The position numbers and the translations under genes are program-made. Below are positions 7,260 through 16,515 of a stretch of DNA of 32,789 nt, in pieces. Location: positions 1 to 32,789 of the forward strand of contig JAJPHF010000141.1 in the NCBI GenBank assembly GCA_021325365.1, given 5' to 3'. Position 1 is the first letter of the stretch. Every line of letters starts with the position of its first letter. The DNA comes from Pseudomonadota bacterium (GTDB taxonomy: Bacteria; Chloroflexota; UBA6077; JAJPHF01). The notes under the pieces are model-generated. The model did no database searches. It was not told the DNA's origin and saw nothing but the letters and a program-made list of their open reading frames with translations.

Positions 7260-7335
7260 CGAGCGCCGCGTACTGAGCGTTGAGCTGCCCGCGCACTCAG
7301 CACTCAGGACTCAGCACTCAGTACTGGGGGCCAAC
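7260..7335. repeat. short repeated unit in sucC-sucD gap
   Basis: The 76-base spacer contains several copies of the unit CACTCAG (GCACTCAGCACTCAGGACTCAGCACTCAG-like, broken up by small changes) at about 7291-7321. It resembles the degenerate short-unit repeat beside the carrier-protein gene. No promoter or terminator is evident. Confidence 0.55.
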
Positions 7336-8211
<876 letters not shown>

Positions 8212-8221
8212 CGGGCGAGGA

Positions 8222-8267
8222 TCTAACCCCCCAGCTCCCTTCCCTACGAACGGAAGGGCGGCAGGTT
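8222..8267. repeat. CTAACCCCCCAGC-type palindromic repeat upstream of valS
   Basis: CTAACCCCCCAGCTCCCTTC leads into CCCTTCC / GGAAGGG arms. A close relative starts at 10551 inside valS (CTAACCCCCCCAGC, CCTTCCCTACCAAGGAATGG). The same family therefore occurs both between genes and inside a gene in this window. Confidence 0.65.
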
Positions 8268-8386
8268 AATTCGTTCCCCGGTGCGCCATACTACTGGAGT
8301 GCCACGTTTTCTTTGATTCGTAGGTGTGCCCTGGGCAGGCGACTGCGTTGCCGCGCTGCCGCCCGGAGGCGCCGCGGAGGCCCGAG

Positions 8387-11179
8387 ATGCGCGAAGCGAA
8401 TAGCGGCGGGGGAATGGCGAAAGCCTACGATCCCCGCCAGACCGAGGACAAGTGGTATCAGCGTTGGGAAGAGGCCGGCTACTTCAAGCCGCGCATCGAC
8501 CCGGCCAAGCAGCCGTTCACGATCATCATGCCGCCGCCCAACGTGACGGGCGAGCTGCACGTCGGCCACGCGCTCACGGCGGCGATCGAGGACGCGATCG
8601 TCCGCTGGCACCGCATGCTGGGCGACCCGACGCTCTGGCTGCCGGGTCGCGACCACGCCGGCATTGCGGCGCAGCTGGTGGTCGAGCGCACGCTGGCCCA
8701 AGAGGGCAAGACGCGCTACGACCTCGGCCGCGACGAGTTCCTCGCGCGCATGTGGGACTGGATCCACCGCTACGGCGGCATCATCGACGAGCAGCACCGT
8801 CGCCTGGGCGTGTCGGTCGATTGGGACCGCGCGCTGTTTACCATGGACCCGGGCCCGGCGCGCGCGGTGCGGACGATTTTCAAGCAGCTTTACGACAAGG
8901 GGCTGATCTATCGAGGCACGCGCATCACCAACTGGTGCCCGCGCTGCCGTACCGCGCTCTCCGACCTGGAGGTGGACTACCAGGAGGACGACGGCATCCT
9001 GGCCTACGTCCGCTACCCGGTGGTGGAGCGGCCCGGCGAGTTCATCACCATCGCGACGACGCGCCCCGAGACCATCCTGGCCGATACGGCGGTCGCGGTG
9101 AACCCCGACGACCCGCGCTACCAGCACCTGATCGGCCAGCACGTCCGCGTGCCGGTCGTGGACCGCGAGGTGCCCATCGTGGCGGATGCGGCGGTCGAGA
9201 TGGGGTTCGGCACCGGCGCGCTGAAGATCACGCCGGGCCACGATCCGGTGGACTACGAGGTGGGCCAGCGGCACAACCTGCCGACGATCGTGGTGATTGG
9301 CCTCGACGGCAAGATGAACGCCGCGGCGGGCGCCTACGCGGGCCTGGAGCCGGCGGAGGCCCGCGAGCGCTTCGTGGACGACCTGCGCGCCCGCGGCCTG
9401 CTAGAGAAGGTCGAGCCGTACCGGCACGCGGTGGGCCACTGCGACCGCTGCAAGACCGTCGTCGAGCCGCTGATCAGCGAGCAGTGGTACGTCCGCATGA
9501 CGCCGCTCGCGGCGCCGGCGATCGAGGCGGTGCGCGACGGGCGCATCCGCATCATCCCCGAGCGCTTCGCGAAGGTGTACTTCAACTGGATGGAGAACAT
9601 CCGCGACTGGTGCATCTCGCGTCAGCTCTGGTGGGGCCACCGCATCCCCGTGTGGTACTGCCGCGCCTGTCCGAAGGAGATCGTGGCGGTCGAGGAGCCC
9701 ACGACTTGCCCTGGCTGCGGCGGCCCGCTGGAGCAGGACCCGGACGTGCTCGACACCTGGTTCTCATCGGGACTCTGGCCGTTCTCGACGCTTGGCTGGC
9801 CCGACGACACCCCGGACCTGCGCTACTTCTACCCGACCAGCCTGATGGAGACGGGCTACGACATCCTGTTCTTCTGGGTCGCGCGGATGATCGTGCTCGG
9901 CCTGGAGGCAATGGGCGAGGTGCCGTTCCGTGACGTGTACCTGCACGGGCTGATCCGTGTGGGCCGCGAGAAGATGAGCAAGGTGAAGGGCAACGTGCTG
10001 AACCCGCTCGACCTGATCGAGCGCTACGGCACGGATGCGCTGCGGCTCGCGCTCGTGGTCGGTACGACGCCGGGCAACGACACGCAGCTCAACGAGCGCA
10101 AGCTGGAAGACAGCCGCAACTTCGTGAACAAGCTGTGGAACAGCGCACGCTACGTGCTGATGAACGTGCCGCCGGAGGACCGCCCGGCAGGCGCTGGCAC
10201 GGCGGGCGAGACGGCGGGGGCCCAGCAAGCGGCGCTGCTACAGCCGCCGGCGCACGCCTCGCTGGCCGACCGCTGGATCATCAGCCGCGCGAATTACGTG
10301 GCGGCCGAGGTCACGCGGCTGCTCCACGAGTACCAGCTGGGCGAGGCGGCGCGCACGGTGCAGGACTTCCTCTGGAGCGAGTACTGCGACTGGTACCTAG
10401 AGATCGCCAAGATCCAGCTACGCGGCGAGGACGCGGCGGCGCAGCAGGCGACCCGCGAGACGCTGGGCCGCGTGCTGGAGCAGACGCTGCGCCTGCTGCA
10501 CCCCTTCGCGCCGTTCGTGACCGAGGAGCTGTGGCAAACGCTGGTCGGACCTAACCCCCCCAGCCCCCCTTCCCTACCAAGGAATGGGGGGGCCGGCCCA
10601 GGCGACTATGAATCCTCCCCCCTTCCCGCATCGGGAGGGGGAATAGGTCGCGCGCCATCCATCATGGTGGCGGCGTGGCCGGCGCCGGGGCCGCGCGACC
10701 CCGAGGCCGAGCGGGCGGTGGACGACGTGGTGGCGCTGATCACCAGCGTGCGCAACCTGCGGCAGGAGAAGGGCGTGGAGCCGAAGCGCTTCGTGCCGGC
10801 CACGCTGGTCGGCGGCGCCCGGGCGGACCTGCTACGCGCCCAGGCGGGCGTCATCGGCGGCCTGGCGCGGCTGCAGCCGGTCGAGGTGGTCGAGGCGCTG
10901 GCGGAGCCGCCGAAGGAGGCACTGCCGCTCGTGGCCGGTGGCTTCGAGGCCTACCTGCCGGCGGCGGGGCTGTTCGACGTGGCGGCCGAGCGCAAGCGCT
11001 TGCAGGACCAGATCGCGAAGACCGAGCAGGCGGTCGGACGGAGCGAGAACTTGCTGGCGAGCCCGGGCTTCGCGCAGAAGGCCAAGCCGGAGGTCGTGCA
11101 GGCTGAGCGCGACAAGCTGGCGGCGAACCGCGAACAACTGGAGCGGCTACGCGGCCAGCTCGCGGCGCTGGGCGCCTAG
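8387..11179 (+). CDS. valS: valyl-tRNA synthetase with a repeat-derived insertion
   Basis: This class I synthetase charges tRNA-Val. ATG 8387 was chosen because GGAGG lies 6 bases upstream, giving 930 residues. The frame is open back to a GTG at 8324, and a further ATG at 8414 would give the conventional MAKAYDPRQTEDKWY start. Motifs: HVGH (58-61) after PPPNVTGEL, editing-domain segments (ATTRPETILADTAVAVNP), a Cys cluster CRAC...CPGCGG, and KMSK (529-532). The anticodon-binding domain and a C-terminal coiled coil (AAERKRLQDQIAKTEQ...) follow. Residues about 722-757 are low-complexity (PNPPSPPSLPRNGGAGPGDY and onward). They are encoded by palindromic repeat DNA inserted between the anticodon domain and the C-terminal part. 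No T-box leader was seen. Confidence 0.97.
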   Translation: MREANSGGGMAKAYDPRQTEDKWYQRWEEAGYFKPRIDPAKQPFTIIMPPPNVTGELHVGHALTAAIEDAIVRWHRMLGDPTLWLPGRDHAGIAAQLVVERTLAQEGKTRYDLGRDEFLARMWDWIHRYGGIIDEQHRRLGVSVDWDRALFTMDPGPARAVRTIFKQLYDKGLIYRGTRITNWCPRCRTALSDLEVDYQEDDGILAYVRYPVVERPGEFITIATTRPETILADTAVAVNPDDPRYQHLIGQHVRVPVVDREVPIVADAAVEMGFGTGALKITPGHDPVDYEVGQRHNLPTIVVIGLDGKMNAAAGAYAGLEPAEARERFVDDLRARGLLEKVEPYRHAVGHCDRCKTVVEPLISEQWYVRMTPLAAPAIEAVRDGRIRIIPERFAKVYFNWMENIRDWCISRQLWWGHRIPVWYCRACPKEIVAVEEPTTCPGCGGPLEQDPDVLDTWFSSGLWPFSTLGWPDDTPDLRYFYPTSLMETGYDILFFWVARMIVLGLEAMGEVPFRDVYLHGLIRVGREKMSKVKGNVLNPLDLIERYGTDALRLALVVGTTPGNDTQLNERKLEDSRNFVNKLWNSARYVLMNVPPEDRPAGAGTAGETAGAQQAALLQPPAHASLADRWIISRANYVAAEVTRLLHEYQLGEAARTVQDFLWSEYCDWYLEIAKIQLRGEDAAAQQATRETLGRVLEQTLRLLHPFAPFVTEELWQTLVGPNPPSPPSLPRNGGAGPGDYESSPLPASGGGIGRAPSIMVAAWPAPGPRDPEAERAVDDVVALITSVRNLRQEKGVEPKRFVPATLVGGARADLLRAQAGVIGGLARLQPVEVVEALAEPPKEALPLVAGGFEAYLPAAGLFDVAAERKRLQDQIAKTEQAVGRSENLLASPGFAQKAKPEVVQAERDKLAANREQLERLRGQLAALGA
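10550..10650. repeat. palindromic repeat inserted in frame within valS
   Basis: Two GC-rich palindromic modules (CCCCCCTTCC...GGAATGGGGGG and CCTCCCCCCTTCCCGCATCGGGAGGGGG-like) sit back to back. The first matches the repeat upstream of valS (8222-8267). The reading frame stays open across both modules. Confidence 0.7.
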
Positions 11180-11207
11180 CGGATGGATCTGCTGTGCCCT
11201 TGTAGTC

Positions 11208-13040
11208 TTATGGCGCCGGTACGCGGAGCGGCAGTGGCACGCAAGTCGGCTCGGCGGCCGGGTCGGCGGCGCAGACGGCTAGAGTATGGACGCCCGGCCC
11301 GACGGCGCGCGGGTCCCACTCGTAGGTGAAGCCGGCGCGGGTGACGGCCGGGGCGCCGAGGACGCGCGCCACGTCCGGGCGCTCGATACCGGCCCCGCCG
11401 CTTAGCTCGGTCGGGGGCGCACCGTCGACGGTGATCGCAACGGAGGCGGCCGGCTGGTACCAGGCGGGGGCGCCGCCCACCACGCCCGGCTGCCAGGCTG
11501 GCCGACCCGTCACCACGGCCCAGCCGCGAATCGTGAGCGGCTGGGCCGCGAGATCGCCCGGGAGGGGGCTGTCGACGGTGACCGCCACGCGCGTGCCGGA
11601 CGCGCCGTAGTAGTGCGGCACGACGACGCCGAGCAGGCAGTAGAGATTCAGCGCGGCCATCGCGGCGACGAGCGCCCAGGGCGCGTGCGGCGCCCAGCGC
11701 CGCGGCACGATCGCGCGCCAGCCCGCGACGAGCGCGAGCGCCACGAGCGGCAGCAGCACGAGCAGGTAGCGTCCGTGCACCGGGTAGTAGCGCCCGAAGC
11801 TCTGGATCACTGCCGCGAGCAGCGTGGCGGCCGGCCAGCCGACGATCAAGAGACCGGTGGGGCTTTGCAGCAGCGCTGCCGCCCGCGCCGGGGCCGACGG
11901 GGCCGCCAGGCGCCGGACGAGGCCCGCAGCGCCGATCATGAGCGCGACGGCGAGCGCGGCGTAAACCCGGTCGGGCGCGAACAGGCTCACGCGGTCGAAG
12001 CCCGCCCAGAAGCTGCGAAACGTGATGACCCACCACGACCGCAGGTACTCGACGTCCCACGGGTGCCGCGGTGCCGGCGCGCCCGGTACGTCCACCGGCG
12101 GCGTGAGCGCGCGGAGCGCGGCGTCCGCGACGCCGAGCGGCCAGGGCTGGCCGTACAACCGCCAGTTGTGCAGCAGCCAGGGGCCGGCGACCAGCGCCGC
12201 GGCGAGCGCCACGAACCCGAGCAGCGCGAGTGTCCATCGGATTCGGACGCTCCATGGGACCGCCGACGTCTCGCCCGGCCGCCCGACGTCGCCAGGGCCG
12301 GCCAGGCGGCCGGAACGGCCGCGCTCCCAGGCAGTGCCGGACACTGTTATTTGCCAGCTAGCGGCTAGCACGGCCGCGACCGCGGCGGGATACGCCGTGT
12401 ACTTGGAGAGCAGGGCGGCGCCGATCGCCAGCCCGAAGACTAGCGCGCCGAGCGGGCGCGTGACGCTCGGCCAGAGGCAGGCGACTGCCAGCACGGCCGC
12501 TAGGGCGAAGATATCGCTGTTCGCCACCGCCGCGTGGAAGCTGAACTGCGGCACGGCCGCCAGGAGCGCGGCGCTGGGCAAGGCGAGCGCGGGCCGCTCG
12601 GGCAGCACGCTGCGGACGAAGCGGTAGGTGAGCGCCACGGCTGCCAGCGCGGCGAGCAGCGAGCCGAGGCGCGTGGCCACCGGCGGCGCGACCGGAAGGA
12701 GGCGGATCAGCGCGCCGTCCACGAGGTACGTGAGCGGCGGCGCCAGGGCGTGCGGCTCGATCGGAATGCCGATCTGGTCGAGGCGTACGTAGACGTCGGC
12801 ATCCGGGCCAAACGTCGGCAGGCGGCCGTGCGCGGCGACGAACTGGGCGGTGTCCAGGTGGCTGGGCTCGTCGGGCGCGTCGCCGTAGGGCACCGCCGAG
12901 GCCCACAGCAGCCAGTTGACCGCCGCCACGGCCAGCAGGGCCCCCAGTGCCCAGTGAGAGCCGAGCGCGCGCCATCGGCCGGCACCCCGAGACGTACGGG
13001 GCCCGGCGCGCGCCGCAGGAGCGGCCGCTACTGCGCTCAC
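11208..13040 (-). CDS. polytopic membrane protein, DUF2142 / GT-C glycosyltransferase-like, with C-terminal extracytoplasmic domain
   Basis: This is a 610-residue protein with about ten hydrophobic segments. After the first membrane segment comes ASAVPYGDAPDEPSHLDTAQ; the acidic PDEPSH motif there is typical of DUF2142 and related GT-C transferases that use lipid-linked sugars outside the membrane. The last roughly 130 residues (VAVTVDSPLPGDLAAQPLTI onward) are hydrophilic, beta-rich and Ig-like. The start is GTG at 13040; the GTGA overlaps the stop of the upstream gene by 4 bases, so they are coupled. The open frame that continues upstream is a shadow. It is last in the glycan cluster and converges on valS with a 28-base gap. 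The exact substrate is unknown. Confidence 0.8.
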   Translation of the reverse strand: MSAVAAAPAARAGPRTSRGAGRWRALGSHWALGALLAVAAVNWLLWASAVPYGDAPDEPSHLDTAQFVAAHGRLPTFGPDADVYVRLDQIGIPIEPHALAPPLTYLVDGALIRLLPVAPPVATRLGSLLAALAAVALTYRFVRSVLPERPALALPSAALLAAVPQFSFHAAVANSDIFALAAVLAVACLWPSVTRPLGALVFGLAIGAALLSKYTAYPAAVAAVLAASWQITVSGTAWERGRSGRLAGPGDVGRPGETSAVPWSVRIRWTLALLGFVALAAALVAGPWLLHNWRLYGQPWPLGVADAALRALTPPVDVPGAPAPRHPWDVEYLRSWWVITFRSFWAGFDRVSLFAPDRVYAALAVALMIGAAGLVRRLAAPSAPARAAALLQSPTGLLIVGWPAATLLAAVIQSFGRYYPVHGRYLLVLLPLVALALVAGWRAIVPRRWAPHAPWALVAAMAALNLYCLLGVVVPHYYGASGTRVAVTVDSPLPGDLAAQPLTIRGWAVVTGRPAWQPGVVGGAPAWYQPAASVAITVDGAPPTELSGGAGIERPDVARVLGAPAVTRAGFTYEWDPRAVGPGVHTLAVCAADPAAEPTCVPLPLRVPAP

Positions 13041-15265
13041 TCGGCGGTCACCGCCCAGATGCGGACGCCGCCCTGGTCGTAGACGGGGCGCAGCGCCGGG
13101 TTGCGGCCGAGCGCGTCCGCCGAAGGCAGCGGCGCGCGGCCGCTGTGGTAGACGTAGCCCACGCCATTCGAGCGCAGCAGCGCCGCCGTGCGCGGGTCGG
13201 CCGGCGCGTCGCGGAGCGCCCGCGCGATTGCCACCATCGCCCCGACTGCTCGCGGATCGGCGCCGCGCTCGCCCGGGTAGAGCATCGGCAGCACGGTGGT
13301 CGCGCGGCCGGCGAGCAGCGGCAGCCAGTAGCCAGCGTCCACGCCGACGACGTAGTCGGGCGCCCAGGGGAAGATGACGCTGCTCACCGCGATCCGGGCG
13401 TCGGCCGGCGTGTGGCTCTGGAGCCAGGCGGCGGCGGCGAGGTCGGCCGGCGCGACGAGCGCGTTCGCCGGCGTGACGAGCGTCTGGAGCTGCCAGCCGC
13501 CGAGGACGGTCGCACCCAGGCCGAGCAGGAGGGCGAGCGCCAGCCCACGACCGCCCCACTGGCGCACGGCGACGCGCGCGGCGACGGCGAGTGCCAGCGC
13601 CGCGGCGACGCCCAGCGGGAAGCACAGCGCGGCGATGGTCGTGACCAGATCCACCCGGCCGGCGAGCGGCATGGGGATGGGCCACCAGCGGGGGTTGGCG
13701 AGGGCCAGCTGCGCGAGCGCCCAGGCGCCCAGAGCGAGCACTGCCGCGGGCGCCCAGGCGCACCGAGCAAGCGGCGTCGCGCCCGCGGCGCGGTGCAGTC
13801 CCCCGTCGAGCTTCGCTGTCGCCGAGCCATCCCGCGACATCGGGCCGCGCAGCCGCCATGCCAGCAGCAGCCCCAGCGCGGCGAGTGCGAGCAGCGGCAG
13901 ATTGGTGGGCTGGGTGACGGCGGTGCCCAGGCGCTCCAGGCCATAGTAGTCGGCGCCGTAGTCGCCCGGCTGCTGCCCCAGCCCGAGCGATAGCGCGCTC
14001 CGCAGGCGCACGAGCCACGGCAGCGCCAGCAGCCCGGCGACCACCGTGGCCCCGCCCAGCCAGAGCACGCTGCCGGCGGCACCCCGCGCGAGCGCGCTCC
14101 ACGGCGGGCGCTCGCGGTATGCCAGGGTCTTGTCCCCTGTCGCCCGGTAATCCCTGTAGGGCAGGGGCTGGTCCCAGGCCACCTGGTCCGCCTCCCGCAC
14201 TCGGGCGCCCCAATCGGGGTGAATCGGCCCGCCAAGCAATCGTTTGGTCGTTAGGTAAAACAGCCACACCGCGACCAGCAGGACGAGCATCGCGGCCATG
14301 CGGTAGTGCGCGAGCAGCAGGCCGCTGGCTGCCAGCCCGGCCGCGAGCGTGGGTTGCGCGTTGGCGCCTCGGCGGTGTTCTGTGCCCGATATAGGATCCG
14401 CCACCTGGATGTTGAGGACCGCGTCGAGGCACAGCGCTGCGGCGACGGGGAGCAGCACCAGGCCTGCCGCCTGGGTATAGCGCCCCCAGTTCTCCAGGTA
14501 GGCGGGGAACACGGCGAGGAGCGCCACCAGCCAGGCCGTCAGCCCCGCCACCAGCCCATCGCCGGTAGTGCGGAGCACAAAGAAGGCGACGCCGAGTGCG
14601 ACGGCGGCGTTCACCAGGTGCCCGGCCAGCCCGACGAGCGGCCCCACGTCGGCGCCCGTCCACCAGTGCAGCCAGGCCACCACGTTGTGGAAGCCGAAGT
14701 GGTAGGCGAAGCTCTGGATCGGCGCGTAGGGAGCGTAGCTGTCCGGCAGGCCGGCCCGCTCGACGATCAGCCGAGCGATCAGCGTGTGGTGATACGTGTC
14801 CGCGCCCAGGGTCGGCAAGATGCCGCGCGTGCTCCACAGGCGCAGCGCCAGCGCGAGCAGAAATAGCGCGCCGTAGCCGAGCGCTGCAAGCATGTCCGGG
14901 GTAATCGTGAGCGGCGCCGGCGCTTTCCCGGCTGTGCGGGACGTGGCTCCTGCCCAGGATGGCCGGCCGCGGGTCAGGGCGGGCAAGGCGACGACCGGGA
15001 GGCTGGCGGCGAGCAGCACGGCGGCGGCCGGCGGGCCGAGCGGCAGATGGAGCGTGGTCGCCCAGAGGGTGAGCAGGGCGAGCGCCGCCAGCGTGAGCGC
15101 TGGCGCCGCCAGCAGCCGCTCGACGCCGCTGTAGCGGGGCGCGCGCAGCAGCACGCTAGCGACGGCGTACCCGGGCAGGAACAGCAGGACGATGCCTGCC
15201 GCGACGAGCGGCAGGGGCGGCAGGCCCGCGGCAAGCGTGATGGCTGGCCCCGGCACGAGGCTCAC
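13037..15265 (-). CDS. large polytopic membrane protein, DUF6541 / GT-C-like
   Basis: A GTG start at 15265 (GTGA overlap with the MFS stop) gives 742 residues with some twelve or more hydrophobic segments. After the first third it carries TLGADTYHHTLIARLIVERAGLP and SFAYHFGFHNVVAWLHWWTG, an Asp/His-rich extracytoplasmic loop like those of GT-C transferases and DUF6541-like proteins. Near the C-terminus AAAWLQSHTPADARIAVSS and VIFPWAPDYVVGVDAGYWLP look like the soluble C-terminal region of such proteins. It probably transfers or modifies sugars on a surface glycan, judging from its neighbours. The family assignment is from memory of the motif style; catalytic residues were not established. Confidence 0.75.
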   Translation of the reverse strand: MSLVPGPAITLAAGLPPLPLVAAGIVLLFLPGYAVASVLLRAPRYSGVERLLAAPALTLAALALLTLWATTLHLPLGPPAAAVLLAASLPVVALPALTRGRPSWAGATSRTAGKAPAPLTITPDMLAALGYGALFLLALALRLWSTRGILPTLGADTYHHTLIARLIVERAGLPDSYAPYAPIQSFAYHFGFHNVVAWLHWWTGADVGPLVGLAGHLVNAAVALGVAFFVLRTTGDGLVAGLTAWLVALLAVFPAYLENWGRYTQAAGLVLLPVAAALCLDAVLNIQVADPISGTEHRRGANAQPTLAAGLAASGLLLAHYRMAAMLVLLVAVWLFYLTTKRLLGGPIHPDWGARVREADQVAWDQPLPYRDYRATGDKTLAYRERPPWSALARGAAGSVLWLGGATVVAGLLALPWLVRLRSALSLGLGQQPGDYGADYYGLERLGTAVTQPTNLPLLALAALGLLLAWRLRGPMSRDGSATAKLDGGLHRAAGATPLARCAWAPAAVLALGAWALAQLALANPRWWPIPMPLAGRVDLVTTIAALCFPLGVAAALALAVAARVAVRQWGGRGLALALLLGLGATVLGGWQLQTLVTPANALVAPADLAAAAWLQSHTPADARIAVSSVIFPWAPDYVVGVDAGYWLPLLAGRATTVLPMLYPGERGADPRAVGAMVAIARALRDAPADPRTAALLRSNGVGYVYHSGRAPLPSADALGRNPALRPVYDQGGVRIWAVTAE

Positions 15266-16500
15266 ACTCGCCGGCTGAGCGCGGCGCGGTTGGTGGCCCG
15301 CCAGTGGCGCGCGAGCAGGAGCAGGGTGGCGACGGGGGCGAGCATAGCGGCGTAGTACATAGCCTGGTAGCCCGCCGCGCCGATCAGCAAGCCGAACAGC
15401 AGCGCGCCGCCCCCATCCGCGAGCTGGAAGGCCATCGAGAAGGTGGCCATCGCCGCGCCGCGCCGCTCCTCGCGCGAGCGGTCGATTGCCAGGGCCATCG
15501 CGGCCGGCGAGTTGGCAGCCGAGGCGAAGCCCACGAGCACGCCGCCGGCGGTGAGGAGGAGGATGTCGGCGGCCTGGGAGAGCAGCAGCAGCCCGGCGGC
15601 CGAGGTAGTGGCGCCCACGGCCAGCGTCCGTCCTCGCCCGACCCGGTCCGACCAGCGCCCGAAGAAGACGCGCGTGGTGACGCTGCTCAGACCGTAGCCG
15701 AGGAAATACGCGGGCAGCGTCTCGACCGCGATGCCGCGAAACGTCGCGTACATCGGGATGAAGGTGATGCTGGGCGACTGCTGCAGCATCGAGAGAAAGT
15801 GGAGCCCCGACGGCAGCAGGGCCGCCCGCTCGATGAGCCCGCGCCAGAAGCTGCCCACGTGGGGCGGGACGGGGCTGCGCGGCTGCTTGGGTATCAGCGC
15901 CACGCACAGGGTGGCCAGCAGGCCGGCCGTGGCCGCCAGGACGAAGACGCCGACGAAGCCGACGCCGCCGAGCAGCCACAGCGCCGAGGCGGGCACGAGC
16001 GCCATGGCGATCCCCTGGGCGGTGGCCACGTAGCCGACAGCCTCGCCCCGCCGGGCGGCCGGCGCTACGCGCGCGATCAGCGTGTTGATGCCCGTGTTGT
16101 AGCCGGCCCAGCCGACGCCGTGGACCGCCCGCACGGCGACCAGCAGCGCGACGTGGTAGACGAAGTAGCCCAGGCCCGCGAGGCCCAGCACGAGCGTGCT
16201 GAGGCCCAGCACGCCGCGAGCGCTCCAGCAGTCGACCGCGCGGCCGATCAGCGGCCGCAGCAGGAACGAGGTGATGCTGAAGGCGAAAGCGACCATGCCG
16301 ACCAGCGCGGCCGACCCGCCGTGCGCCTGAATCCAGAGGGGCATGATGGGTTGGAGCACGCACCAGTGGACGTAGCAGCAGAAGCTCACCGCGCAGAGGA
16401 GCGCGAAGGTGGGCGACCAGAGCCGCGGGCGAGCGGCCGCGGGTGCCGCGACCTGCTCGACGGGCGCTGGCCGGGCTGCCACCCGCTCGACCTGCTGCAT
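15262..16500 (-). CDS. major facilitator superfamily transporter
   Basis: This is a 412-residue protein with about twelve hydrophobic helices and the MFS loop 2-3 motif region (FLLRPLIGRAVDCWSARGVLGLS), with a weaker copy after helix 8 (VFFGRWSDRVGRGRTLAVG). A 30-residue Ala/Pro-rich N-terminal cytoplasmic tail precedes helix 1. GGGAGAG lies ahead of the ATG at 16500. It starts 15 bases after the glycosyltransferase stop and overlaps the next gene by 4 bases. It could move a sugar, a lipid or an unrelated small molecule; specificity cannot be read. Confidence 0.9.
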   Translation of the reverse strand: MQQVERVAARPAPVEQVAAPAAARPRLWSPTFALLCAVSFCCYVHWCVLQPIMPLWIQAHGGSAALVGMVAFAFSITSFLLRPLIGRAVDCWSARGVLGLSTLVLGLAGLGYFVYHVALLVAVRAVHGVGWAGYNTGINTLIARVAPAARRGEAVGYVATAQGIAMALVPASALWLLGGVGFVGVFVLAATAGLLATLCVALIPKQPRSPVPPHVGSFWRGLIERAALLPSGLHFLSMLQQSPSITFIPMYATFRGIAVETLPAYFLGYGLSSVTTRVFFGRWSDRVGRGRTLAVGATTSAAGLLLLSQAADILLLTAGGVLVGFASAANSPAAMALAIDRSREERRGAAMATFSMAFQLADGGGALLFGLLIGAAGYQAMYYAAMLAPVATLLLLARHWRATNRAALSRRV

Positions 16501-16515
16501 CGCGCTCTCCCTGCC

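Noticed and set aside
8212..8386. T-box or other leader regulation of valS
   Set aside because: No T-box consensus or specifier/antiterminator structure was seen; the leader is mostly a dispersed palindromic repeat.
11208..14837. A single 1209-residue protein on the minus strand
   Set aside because: Only the last 610 residues form a membrane protein; the N-terminal half is an out-of-frame reading of the next gene. The GTGA overlap at 13037-13040 marks the true start.
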